A stretch of DNA of 64,000 nucleotides from Rhynchopus sp. YZ270_cl-10 (Eukaryota; Euglenozoa; Diplonemea; Diplonemida; Diplonemidae), in the NCBI GenBank assembly GCA_964035575.1, contig OZ037845.1, positions 372,001 through 436,000 on the forward strand, in the 5' to 3' direction. Every line of letters begins with the position of its first letter. The stretch's first letter is position 1. Both the position numbers and the translations under genes were made by a program. Below are positions 44,756 to 54,165 of this stretch, one piece after another. The notes beneath the pieces were generated by a model. It worked only from the letters and a program-made list of their open reading frames with translations, was not told where the DNA came from and did not search any database.

Positions 44756-44900
44756 GTCAAAAATTATTCTCGCATTCTCATAGTTTTATACTCCTGATAA
44801 AAAAATGACGTATTTTTTTTGAGGCTTCATTAAAGAAAAAAGGAGACAATATCCATTAGAATAATCTAAAAAAAATCCCGTAAATGCCCCCAAAAACCCT

Positions 44901-45836
44901 CTACACCCAATCAGCTTGAGCTTCATCTACATCATTGTTGGAGAGATTGTCGGTTACGTCGAGGAGACGTGGTGCGATGGGGATGAACCAGTGGAGTGGT
45001 GTTGCGCCCATGACGTGCTGGATGTTTGTGTAGACCCCTTTGTGGTAGGGTGTGCCGGCGACGTATTCTACTTCCATGGTGGTTTGGTTGCGGATCATTT
45101 GTGTTACGGTGACGTAGAGGAAGGTGGCGGCGAAGATGAGCAGCAAGAAGGCAAGCACACTATAGAGCGTGGTGAGCAGCAGGAAGAAGACGTCGTACGC
45201 AGCCTTCATATGATGTCCCTCACGCAAGCTCCCAGGCACCCCCTTGCAGTACCTTACTTGGCAATACAGCAAATAGAAGTAGTGCAAAATCGCAGTAGTA
45301 ATATAGAATTGGTACAAAACAAAGTGTTTGTGGTTGCCCTCCCCAACACAGTTGTCAATCCAATCGCAGTGGTGGTCAAACTTCAGCACACACCGTTTGC
45401 ATTGTGAACAATGATGCGTTCTTGGCATTTTATATTGCTCGCATTTTCTGCAATAAGACGACTGCAGACAGATCTCTTCAGTGTCGGGGATGTCTGCACC
45501 AGGGGGTTTCCAGTCGTGCGGGACCATTCCTGGGTCGCGTAGGCAGGATGCCCACATGCAGTACATTACAATGCAAAATTCAAAGGCGCAGATGAGTTGT
45601 TGGTGTTGTTTCCATTGCGGGTCGCGTCGCATGGCAGGGATGGTCAAAAAGACGCTTACGACGAGGTAGAGGCACAGCATGAAGCTGACGAAGAGGGGGA
45701 GGCCTAGGTGCTGGTCCGCTCGCATGCGGCGGAAGAAGAGGCAGAATCGGGGCCTGTGTGGTGCAACAGGCTGCACCATCGTGGCGTGTGTACCTGGTGT
45801 GGTGTGGTATGATGTGGGAATGCTTAGTGAGGGCAA
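44901..45836 (-). CDS. DHHC-type protein S-acyltransferase (palmitoyltransferase)
   Basis: 311 residues with four predicted membrane helices (about 44-67, 81-99, 171-194, 214-246). Between helices 2 and 3 lies the cysteine-rich domain (129-175) with DHHC at 154-157 and zinc-binding Cys/His around MPRTHHCSQCKRCVLKFDHH. DPG follows helix 2 (101-103) and a TTxE motif (TTME, 252-255) follows helix 4, as usual for the family. It transfers palmitate to cysteines of membrane proteins, typically in Golgi or endosomal membranes. The true start may be Met20 (45779), because the first 19 residues read like leader sequence. Confidence 0.93.
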   Translation of the reverse strand: MPSLSIPTSYHTTPGTHATMVQPVAPHRPRFCLFFRRMRADQHLGLPLFVSFMLCLYLVVSVFLTIPAMRRDPQWKQHQQLICAFEFCIVMYCMWASCLRDPGMVPHDWKPPGADIPDTEEICLQSSYCRKCEQYKMPRTHHCSQCKRCVLKFDHHCDWIDNCVGEGNHKHFVLYQFYITTAILHYFYLLYCQVRYCKGVPGSLREGHHMKAAYDVFFLLLTTLYSVLAFLLLIFAATFLYVTVTQMIRNQTTMEVEYVAGTPYHKGVYTNIQHVMGATPLHWFIPIAPRLLDVTDNLSNNDVDEAQADWV

Positions 45837-46388
45837 TTCTTACGCAGAATATGGTCTCGGTATGGTGTGGTATGCTATGTTATGGTATAGTAAGGGGAAA
45901 GATACATTGAAGGAACTGAGGTAGGGCAGTAAGGTAGGTTGTAATAGTTGGCGTTCCAAAAACAAAGGAACCCAAAAAAATTACCTCCAAAATCCGTGAA
46001 AATTATTTTTGGGCGCCAAGGATTGGAGTACTGGATGAAAAGGTAAAATTCGTGATACCACACTGCACGGCTGGGGTGCCAATACAACAGTTGTCGGGCC
46101 GTGAAGTTGAAAAATAAATGGGGGTTGCGGGGTCTCTTTTCTTCGAAGGAAGACTATTTGAAAGGGGGGGTTTTTTTTGTATGGGAATCTAATAGAAAAG
46201 GGATTGCATTGCGCAGGACTGGTTTTAGTAAGAAAAAAATGCTGTTGAAATTGTGAAAAGGGAACTGAGTTGAGTGAGGGGGGAAAAAGCTCGGAAGGAT
46301 GAACCAGGAGAATCAACACACTGGGTCACCTACGATTTTTTCTACCCATTTCAAAACAGTTTTTTTTTTTTTTTGTGCCAGTGTTGTA

Positions 46389-46967
46389 CAGCCCCGCCGC
46401 CAGGATTTTGGGTTTTGAAAAAGTTCTGTTGATGGTCCAAAAAAAAAATTTCGCGCTTCGCGCGAAAACCCCTACAAAGCACCTTCTCGTGGCCTCCGGC
46501 GGAGAGACGCATGTTCCCCAAGCCCGGTCAGAGTTCCTCCGAATCAACGACATTTGCTCTTTCCCTCTCACCAGGCTGTACATTGTACTCTACGGTGGCC
46601 GTCCACAAGCCGTAGTGGTGTCAGCCTTCTTATCAGTAAGCAGCGGTCATGACACCCAAAGGTTCCTGGCGAAGCCACGGTACGCAACATTTAAAAAAAA
46701 ATGTTCACATATAATGGAACTGCGTTGGTGGTGGGAGCTGCTTGCGCCGCAGGCGCACGGTACGCAACTTTTTTTTTTACCACCACCCGATTTTAACTTT
46801 TTTGGGACATTTGAGCACTCACCTCTCCATATCTTCTTCTCCTGAGATTTTTTGACAAGTAGAACGGGTCTGAACCACTCAACAGAACTTTTTTTTTTTT
46901 TTTTTTTTTCCGTTTTCAAAAGTTCTGTTGACCATCAACAGAACTTTGCTAGGTGGCGGCCCCCCTG
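46389..46967. mobile_element. Candidate hAT-like MITE (579 bp)
   Basis: It begins CAGCCCCGCCGCC and ends, read inverted, CAGGGGGGCCGCC. Both arms then carry AAAGTTCTGTTGATGGTC. GTGTTGTA stands directly before the left end and, after three extra bases and an A, also on the right (46972-46979). The interior includes a GCGCCGCAGGC motif like that in the other hAT-like MITEs here. Confidence 0.6.
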
Positions 46968-47150
46968 AACAGTGTTGTAGGTTGTATTGCAAGGGCATGG
47001 TAAGGATGACCCAAGTATTTTTGTCTTTAATCGGGCCTTTACAAAGAAACCGGGTAATCGAGAAGGGAAATCTTTGGTAAAAAAACAACGTGCAATATTG
47101 GAGAACAAAATGCGCCACAACGGGCGCACATTGTCGGAATATTAGAAAAG

Positions 47151-47194
47151 GTTTTATAAGATGCACCTAAGCCTCTCGTGCTTACCGTCACCTA
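47151..47194 (+). repeat. Family A hairpin repeat
   Basis: ATGCACCTAAGCCTCTCGTG followed by CTTACCGTCACCT. A family B repeat starts only 24 bp further on, so two families stand side by side. Confidence 0.65.
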
Positions 47195-47217
47195 AATAAA
47201 ATCTTACCCACAAAAAA

Positions 47218-47256
47218 AGGTTGACTTGAAATACAAAGCCCTCTGTCTAAGTGTAC
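47218..47256 (+). repeat. Family B repeat
   Basis: GGTTGACTTGAAATACAAAG then CCCTCTGTCTAAGTGT. This is close to the copy at 61264. Confidence 0.6.
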
Positions 47257-47645
47257 CAAAAAGACAATCTTCAAAGTGTTAAAAGCGTGCAGTATTTGAA
47301 TGGTGCGGGGGGGGAAACACTCAGTTCATAGGAAGCACACAGATTAAAAACAGCACTGCACACAGGTCGGATTGTGTATACTTACACACCCTCTCCGTTC
47401 TCTCTCTACCCCCTCAATTCCACTATAAAATCTAGATCTAAATAACTTGATGGAGAATAACAAACCGATATCCAAGAACCGGTCAGAATTCTACCTCAAA
47501 AAAAAAAAAGAACCCACGGGTTTTTCATTGCATTTAGTAGGACGCTTAACTCCTTGAGGACTACAAATATCCCGCATACCCCCTCCTACCAACAGGAAAT
47601 ACAGATTTGAACATTTCATTGCATTGAACCCCCTTCCCCAAAATA

Positions 47646-48353
47646 TCACCGCCTTCTCCTGGACCGGGTATCAATCATGTCATCGTCACTGTGCGCGGCG
47701 GGGGTTTCTTTTGGGTTGCGGGAGAGTGGTTCGACTTGTTCGAAGGAGAGTTCTGCAAGGTCGAGACGTCTGCGTTTGCTTGCACGGCGTGTGGAGGGGG
47801 GGGCGAGCGACTCTGCCATACGAGACACAACACGCGGCTTTTGTTCTGTAGGCGCCAGCTTCGCGGTCATGAAGTCCATCGTCTCGGACATCTCACTCTC
47901 CCGCCTCCGCACCTCCTTCTCACGCTCCTGCAGCCGCCCCTTCTCCTTCTCCAACATCGCATTGAACTCATGCAGCTTGCTCACATCCTCCTTCATCAAC
48001 CGCTTATTCTTCTCCAGCTTCAGCTCCTCCCTTTCATACTCCTGGCGAACCGCCTCTGCGTTCTCTTCGGCAGTCTCTGCCCTACGTAGTGCAGCTGCGA
48101 GACGTTTCTTGCAATCCGCCAACTCACGTTGAACGGCTGCAGTAGAAGCATCGGCACTGAAGCTACCTTCAGCAGGGGTGGTGGTGGTAGTGGTCGTTGA
48201 TGCACCAAGCTTTTTGCGAATCTGTGGAATGTGTGTTGAGGAGGGAGAAGAAACCTTTGAACATACCATGTCCCAATACGATGCAGCTGTCGAGGAGTCG
48301 CGGACCAGACCGGAGCACTTCTCAAGCATCGTGGACAGCTCTGTTGTCGCCAT
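47646..48353 (-). CDS. Coiled-coil protein with basic C-terminal nuclear-type signals, unknown function
   Basis: 235 residues. The N-terminus has a short conserved-looking helix (LEKCSGLVRDSSTAASYWD). A Thr run sits near residue 55. A continuous coiled coil rich in Glu, Lys and Arg spans about 75-165. The C-terminal third has RRASKRRRLD and ends DTRSRRRR, likely nuclear localisation signals. I recognise no family. Composition and codon use match neighbouring genes, and the start and stop sit cleanly between spacers. Confidence 0.65.
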   Translation of the reverse strand: MATTELSTMLEKCSGLVRDSSTAASYWDMVCSKVSSPSSTHIPQIRKKLGASTTTTTTTPAEGSFSADASTAAVQRELADCKKRLAAALRRAETAEENAEAVRQEYEREELKLEKNKRLMKEDVSKLHEFNAMLEKEKGRLQEREKEVRRRESEMSETMDFMTAKLAPTEQKPRVVSRMAESLAPPSTRRASKRRRLDLAELSFEQVEPLSRNPKETPAAHSDDDMIDTRSRRRR

Positions 48354-49629
48354 GGTGTTTTTGCTTTGGGTTGTGGTGTGTATCCCCTCCGTTACCTTGT
48401 TATTGTAAGAAAAAGGTTGTGTCTATTTGTCTCAAAGTTTCGTGTTGCATTGAAGTATTGAGGCATAATACACGCCGGATCTGAGTCTCGGGATACCGGC
48501 CAGGTGACTTGGTGGTTGTCACCACAAATATGGCAATGCCTGCAAGACAGCTGAGGCAGCATTGGAGGCATACTCCACAGCACGCAACGGCAAGGATACG
48601 AGCGTGAATGGAGCCGTCGAAAACGCTCGACGTCACATTTGGTCGTGGGAAGGGCGTGTCTTTCCGCAACCTTGTCCGGTTGTTGGATGAGCGTACAATG
48701 TTTGATGGTGTCAAACAATGGCCGGGGCTGACAAGACGAAGGGCTTGAAGAATAGCTTTCGGGGACCCGGTTTAATTTCCGGTCCAACAACGGTGGGACG
48801 CTGCCTGGGTTTCTCCCGATCCTGGGGCAAATGTTATGAAAGCCTTCAATGACGACGACGACGGCACAGCGGCGTCCGCCGCTGTCAAACTTCTGCGGAA
48901 GAGACATTCCCGAGCTGACTTGGCTGCCGGGGTACTTGTGAATCTGCTGTACGTCGATAGCCTCGCAAGGACGAAGAAGGGGTCCTGCAACAGGCGCGTC
49001 GGCCTCATGTCCAAGAAAAAAAATAAATGAAAAATTGATATGTGCAAACACCTCTGGGACGCAGGGACGCAGACACCGACACTCCGCCGGGTTATCGAAC
49101 CCCCCCGGAGTATTGTGGGAGTTGCTGACAGGGGGAAAGAAGAAGAAATGTTTATGTGAAGTGGGCAGTGATTTTTGTCTTTTTGTCTTTTTGTTAGAGT
49201 GTAGAGTGTTTCCCTGAATGGGATGTTTTTTTTTGTCCTTGACCTGGTGTCAAGAGAGGGAGAAAAAACTGTCAAGAAAATATACCGGGTAAATGAAGAA
49301 AACGGTGCTAAGATAAACCTAAGCCTCCTTGTGTTTGTTATGAAAAAACAACGTTGCAAGATGAATATGCTTCACGTGCAGACACATCTCTAATGAAGAG
49401 TTGGAATGAGTTAGTGTACACTTTCAATTCAGGAGAACACAAAGTATTTGAGAGGAAACTGGAAACAATAAAATCGTGTGATTTAAAAGGCTCGAAAAAG
49501 CACAAAATCACATAGATTCGCGCTTCTTGATAAATTGTTGGAATAGTGTAGTTGCCTGTGCAAGCTCCACACTCTTTTTGGTAACTACGGTTTGCACCTA
49601 GTCACACCAGAAATATAAAGTGAAGTTAT

Positions 49630-49687
49630 TAATGCAGGCACCTCCGACTGACCCACGTACGATGCCAGCCATCCGGATGAAAGCACA
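49630..49687 (+). repeat. Family E repeat, second near-identical copy
   Basis: It matches 11189..11247 almost base for base over about 57 bp. This identity stands out, because other copies of the family have drifted. Confidence 0.7.
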
Positions 49688-49740
49688 AGTACCCTGCGGC
49701 CAACAACAGAAGATGTAAAAAGGAAACCTAATGACTGGCC

Positions 49741-49790
49741 CGTACCGTAAGAGAACGAGGGCGGTTCACAACCGCTCGACAGCCGGCGGC
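49741..49790 (+). repeat. Repeat shared with 60612..60660
   Basis: Both read CCGTACCGTAAGAGAACG, then GGCGGTTCA, then AACCGCTCG. GCGGTT and AACCGC form a tight hairpin. Only these two copies were seen. Confidence 0.6.
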
Positions 49791-50798
49791 CCACTTTCCG
49801 TTGAAGAGTTGTGAGCTTACAGGTACTGCAGTTCGCTGCACCCAACGCTTGATGCACGATAGTCTACACAAGAGAGCAGAAACCCAAAAACACAAAAAGG
49901 GGTGGGCGGGGGGGTCACAACATCTCTCTCTTGGCGCCCCATGCTGTACCGACAGTTGGGCCTCACCCTTTCTCTTAGGGATATACATGGACGTCCTTAC
50001 AGGCAGCACACCGTAACCCAAAGGCGTGGCAGAGAGACTCCGTAGAGCGACTCTGGCCTGACCGCTGGCCATTTATGCTCCGGGTGCGAGCACCCATCAT
50101 AGCATAGGGGGGCCAGCCTGACCCAGCATTTATATACCCTGCCAGGGTGAACTTGCATAAAAGAGGGCAGGGGCGTTTAGACCCTGAGGACTAGGGGAAG
50201 TCCCGCATACCCCAACAGAAAGACAAAGGCTATGCACTGGTGATATAGGAGAGGCAGGGTTGCTGAAAAAAAGACCCTGAAGGCACAAAAACGCCCCGCA
50301 TACCCCTCCTCGCCTCCTGTTTTGTAATCTCTCAGGTAGGAGACATCGGTTCGAGCGGTCAACACCTTCATAGAGTTTCTGGAGGAACGGACCCCCGGAT
50401 GCAATTTAAGGTCCAGCCCAGGACCTTAAATTAAATATAAAAGAATCTTAAGTCAAATCTGATCAAAAAAAATCTTAAAAAGAATACTGCCCTCAAGCCT
50501 TTTACAGGGGAACCTGTTGTCTCAGCAAAAAGGGGACAAAAATAAAATACTTTCTGACACACACACACACACACACAATTCCTTTGATCCACATTTCCAT
50601 TTTGGAGATATCCAAGAAAATTCAATGACGGCAATATTTCTGCCTTGGGTACTTACCCCAAAATAAACATAAACACGCCTCACGTGCACACACAACACCT
50701 CTTGATAACACACACACACACCCTTTGGGTCCACATATGTGCGCAAGAATTACCCCTATTAGTTATCAACCACACACACCCAGACACCCCTGCCACCC

Positions 50799-51476
50799 CT
50801 ACCTCCGACTCAACGCCGGCAACTGAGTGATTATGTTCACATCATTTTGTTCGCCTTGCATGGCAAAGTGGAGACCCCCCTTATGATCCATCGTAAAGCC
50901 TCTCCTGGCTGCAGTGGTGCGCTGCTTTTGTGAGGAATCTGCTGTGGAAGAGGCATGTTTAGCGGGCGGACGCACACGCTCACGACGCCCCGACCCAGCA
51001 CCCCCTTGCGGCACCGCATCTGTGTCGCTGATGATCGTCTGCAAGGTGGACATAACTGCCTCCAGTTGCCTTTGTGTGTTTCCCTCTGCTGCGCCTTGCT
51101 TAGGATGGCGTGTGTTCACTATGGTTCGCAGCGTCATTTCTGCTGCACGGCGAGCCTCCCGTTCTCTATCAAGAAGCTGTTCCAATTGGGTTAGCTTGCC
51201 CAGCGCAACGCTAGAGGTGATGGATGCGTTGGAATCTGATGTCCTGCCAGATCGAACCGAACCCCGTGCGGAAGCAGGTGGGGCAGGTCCGCTCCTCCGC
51301 GAGGACTGCGACTGTCTGCTGCTTGCGGCATAGTGCTGTGCAGGTGTCTCCCTGCTGCTGCCACTGCCCCGTGCGGACTGTGCCTGCAAGGAAGGTGGTG
51401 CGGAGTGGCCAACACTCCCCAAGCTGTCTGCAGCGTCCTTATAACCACTGCTCCTCACGTTGCCTTGGGATGACAT
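50799..51476 (-). CDS. Low-complexity protein with short coiled coil, unknown function
   Basis: 225 residues from MSSQGNVRSSGYKD. The first half is rich in Ser, Gly, Arg and Gln and probably disordered. A coiled coil (about 93-120, LTQLEQLLDREREARRAAEM) follows. The C-terminus contains AARRGFTMDHKGGLHFAMQG. No family recognised. Upstream Mets (to 51617) were rejected because that stretch is an arm of an inverted repeat. It is divergent from the plus-strand gene at 51730. Confidence 0.6.
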   Translation of the reverse strand: MSSQGNVRSSGYKDAADSLGSVGHSAPPSLQAQSARGSGSSRETPAQHYAASSRQSQSSRRSGPAPPASARGSVRSGRTSDSNASITSSVALGKLTQLEQLLDREREARRAAEMTLRTIVNTRHPKQGAAEGNTQRQLEAVMSTLQTIISDTDAVPQGGAGSGRRERVRPPAKHASSTADSSQKQRTTAARRGFTMDHKGGLHFAMQGEQNDVNIITQLPALSRR

Positions 51477-51509
51477 TGTTGTATTTTCTTTCCTGTGACG
51501 TAGATTGGA

Positions 51510-51576
51510 ATATGGGTCCGTCCGGAAACCCTCCTGGTAAGATTCATCCTTTTGGGGGGTTTTTGAGGTTTTTCTG
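51510..51576 (+). repeat. Inverted repeat, left arm, beside lone plus-strand gene
   Basis: ATATGGGTCCGTCCGGAAAC, then CTGGTAAGATTCATCCTTTT, then a GT-rich tail. It pairs with 52288..52355 at roughly 85 percent. It lies in the leader of the minus gene at 50799. Confidence 0.75.
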
Positions 51577-51729
51577 CTCAAAACACCCAAACAACCCAAT
51601 TTTTTGATACCCACCATACACCTACCACCCCAGAGGGCATATTTTGGGCATTTATTTTTGTTTATTTCCCCTCCCCCCCTTTTTACTTATATTTTTTTAC
51701 GTATTTTTGGACATTTCATAAACGTGGCA

Positions 51730-52197
51730 ATGACAGCAGTGAAGTTCACTTTTTTGTCGAGAAACACGGTAAGAATGGGTGCGACGCACACTTGGTGTCG
51801 TTTCGAACCATCTCTCTGATGATTCTTGTTGTCAGGAGATCCTTACCGTAGGGGTCATTGTCGGTGCCCTGCGCGAGCTTCCCCACACAGAGGCCTTTGT
51901 TATCTCATTCCCTCGTACTCATACGTATCAGTGCACCCTTCTTTCCATCAATCTCTTTTCTTCTGTGTACTGCTACCCGAGCAACGGTCGTGTCATTTCA
52001 GCGTGTACTCTGACACGGAGGGAACCTTTATTTACTATGGAGTCTCCACATCCAAGGTGACCCGCAAAGCAAAAGTCCCTGGCATTGACCCAGTAGATTT
52101 GACAGAGGTCAATGAAACCTTGTCAAGGCGGCATGGCAGGATTAAGAGAAAGAGAGAAGAGATCCAGAAGAACGACAATAAAAGGCTGAAAATCTGA
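51730..52197 (+). CDS. Small three-exon plus-strand gene, unknown function
   Basis: Exons 51730..51768, 51836..51924 and 52002..52197 give 107 residues. Introns are 67 nt (GTAAGA to GTCAG) and 77 nt (GTATCA to TTCAG), phases 0 and 2. The sum of exons is an exact multiple of three and each join keeps a sensible frame. The protein starts MTAVKFTFLSRNTEILTVG, has ELPHTEAFVISFP, and ends in a basic, charged helix (RIKRKREEIQKNDNKRLKI) that looks nuclear. I do not recognise it. It is the only clear gene on this strand and is enclosed by inverted repeats, which suggests insertion or local inversion. Confidence 0.6.
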
Positions 52198-52287
52198 TTA
52201 AAAAAGCGAAAATATAGCCTCAGACCCCCCCAAAAACCTATTTTCATATCAGAATATCACCTAGATGCACTTTTTGTGGGGGACATC

Positions 52288-52355
52288 ATCAAAAAAACCC
52301 AAAAATACCCAAAAGGATGAATCTTACCAGAGGGGTTTCCGGACGAGTCCATATG
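52288..52355 (-). repeat. Inverted repeat, right arm
   Basis: Reverse-complement partner of 51510..51576, about 90 bp beyond the stop of the plus-strand gene. A hAT-like MITE starts 110 bp further on. Confidence 0.75.
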
Positions 52356-52466
52356 TAAAAATGCAGTGGAAAAAAAGGGAAAGGGAGGAGAGATTGAGAG
52401 ATTGCTTTAAAAATTCGTTCTTCACTCTTTTTGCGGAACAATTTTTTTTTTTGACAATGTTTACAT

Positions 52467-53193
52467 CAGGGCAGGAGCTTGGAATATGGGTTTGGGGCAA
52501 AATCGGGTCAAATTCTGTTAAATCGGGTCAGGTCCCGAGCTTTTCCGCCTTCGGCGGAAAAGCTCTTGTGAAGACAAACACATGCAGAATGAGAAGGCGC
52601 GTTTCACAACATGGTACACGTTGACGATAATACACAAGTGTTGCACCACCCCCGCGGAGTGCATGTTGCCCTTGACACTGGCGATGAGGTCATCAAGGTA
52701 GGGTTGCGCAATGGAGGTGTGGAATGTGTGTGTAGGCCCTCGCCAGTTCAGGTACTCTCTCTGGGCAGGTGTACCCTTCGAGCAAACGTCGGAGGGCGTT
52801 CCGTATCCCGGCAACACTTGTCACTGTCTGAGCCCCTCTTTTGGTGTGTCACCCAGCGAGTTGATCCAATATCTGGATCGTCAGCTCGCGCCAGTAACCA
52901 ACGGCTAGGTCGAGTTCGGCATCCCTCTTGGGTTCGGGTTTGATCGGGGTGGAGCGCGCGTTTGAGGGAATTCTGGCTTCATTGAGCTTCGTGCTCGTCG
53001 CGGTGGGGTCACATAGTAGTTCCTCATCCTTCTCAGACCCCCTCATGCGACAAGTAGAGTACCCTATTTTTTGGATTTTCCCCTCAAAAATCTATAGTTT
53101 TTTTTTTTTTTTTTGCCCTGACCCGTTTTTTTCCATGGGGCCGAAGGAAATCGGGTCAATCTGACCCGATTTAACCCCCAAGCTCCTCCCCTG
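52467..53193. mobile_element. hAT-like MITE (727 bp)
   Basis: Left end CAGGGCAGGAGCTTGG, right end inverted CAGGGGAGGAGCTTGG. The target duplication GTTTACAT (52459-52466 and 53194-53201) fits nTnnnnAn. Subterminal copies of ATCGGGTCA occur in both orientations. The middle (about 52560-53040) is GC-richer, unlike the ends, and looks like captured cargo, but no intact gene was identified. Confidence 0.85.
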
Positions 53194-53201
53194 GTTTACA
53201 T

Positions 53202-54165
53202 CAAGGGCGGGGGTGCAGCACCAGCCCACCACCAAGGTGAAACAAATATCTTCCCTGGAAAGGGAAGATAATAAAAATTTGCAAAAGTGTTAGCAATAAA
53301 GACAGAACAGTGGGAAGGGGAGGTCCAGATAGGATTGGAGGGCACCTTGGATCCGACAACAAGCGGAACCAGGCACCCCCATGGGAGACATCGAAGGGAC
53401 AGGTGAACACTGCTGTGCCAAAGAATTGACACGTTTCTAACTATGATTTTTTTCCTAACGAACAACTTGATTTTTGATCCGAGAGTACAAAGGAGACACT
53501 GTCAACAGTTGTGCCTTTGCACAAAAGACAAGGACACGCCAGCAGGCTCAGTGACGACAAACACAACAAATCGCTGTCCACCGACGCAGCTAGTGGAGGC
53601 TTCTTGGCCGCGACTTTGACACGCACACCTGCAGAACCCTTGTACACCCCTCCCCTCCCCGTTCCCCGGTCAAGTGAAAAAAAGGGGGGGGGGGGGGGGA
53701 AACTGGTTGTTGGCCGAATACCACCAAAATGTCCGAAATCTCGCCATTTGCATTTTTTTGAAATCCGTGCGTGCGCTCTCAGTGGGCGTCAATTTACCGC
53801 AATGGACAAATTTTTAGCCTTGGTAAAAGCCCAATATTTTTGGACACCTTAACACAAGTGTTAAGGAATTGAAGCACCCGGGGGTCGGGGTCCGGGAGTC
53901 GGCCTTATTTACATCCTTAGTATATCCCAGGGGTGGTATAAAAACACCCACCATTCACACAAAGTTTGTAGGATGAATTTATGCACGTTACTACAGTCAC
54001 CTTACAAAGTTGAGACGAAACTAAACTAACATTTTACCACTGGTCCTCACTAATCTACTACTGTGTCTTTTTTTGTTTCTAAGAACACTGCGTGTAAGCA
54101 AAAAAAAGTTGTTGAGAAAGATACACAGCTTCTCGCATATCTACCCTTTCGAACCAAGACATCCT
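53202..54165. other. Spacer without a recognised gene
   Basis: About 960 bp. It contains a G run of 17 near 53682, which with flanking C-rich sequence may be hard to assemble, and a diverged family A repeat at 53962-54005. Confidence 0.6.

Larger units (their letters stand above)
45837..47645. other. 1.8-kb spacer with a MITE and hairpin repeats
   Basis: It contains a candidate hAT-like MITE (46389..46967), a family A repeat (47151..47194) and a family B repeat (47218..47256). A GGACGCTTAACTCC...CCCGCATACCCC motif near 47540 recurs near 50169 and 50263. No gene recognised. Confidence 0.6.
48354..50798. other. 2.4-kb spacer with several repeats and a GC-rich remnant
   Basis: About 48600-49020 is GC-richer and has coding-like plus-strand frames (for example 48836..49030, with SRADLAAGVLVNLLYVDSL); it looks like a decayed gene or transposon piece. 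Further on lie repeats of families C (49040), A (49306), D (49353) and E (49630), a repeat at 49741 shared with 60612, and CA runs near 50558. Confidence 0.5.

Noticed and set aside
46375-46845. Plus-strand frame of 156 codons
   Set aside because: It falls inside a candidate MITE and has low-complexity ends.
48392-49051. Minus-strand frame of 219 codons in a spacer
   Set aside because: Composition is erratic with no domain; the opposite strand looks more coding-like over part of it, so it was treated as a remnant region.
49741-50090. Possible tRNA or tRNA-like gene
   Set aside because: The GCGGTT/AACCGC hairpin suggested a TPsiC arm, but no acceptor stem or anticodon arm could be placed.
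51510-51600. Possible spliced-leader RNA gene (GGTAAG plus an AATTTTTTG Sm-like site)
   Set aside because: Only the left arm has the Sm-like site, no tandem copies exist, and it does not match known leader sequences.
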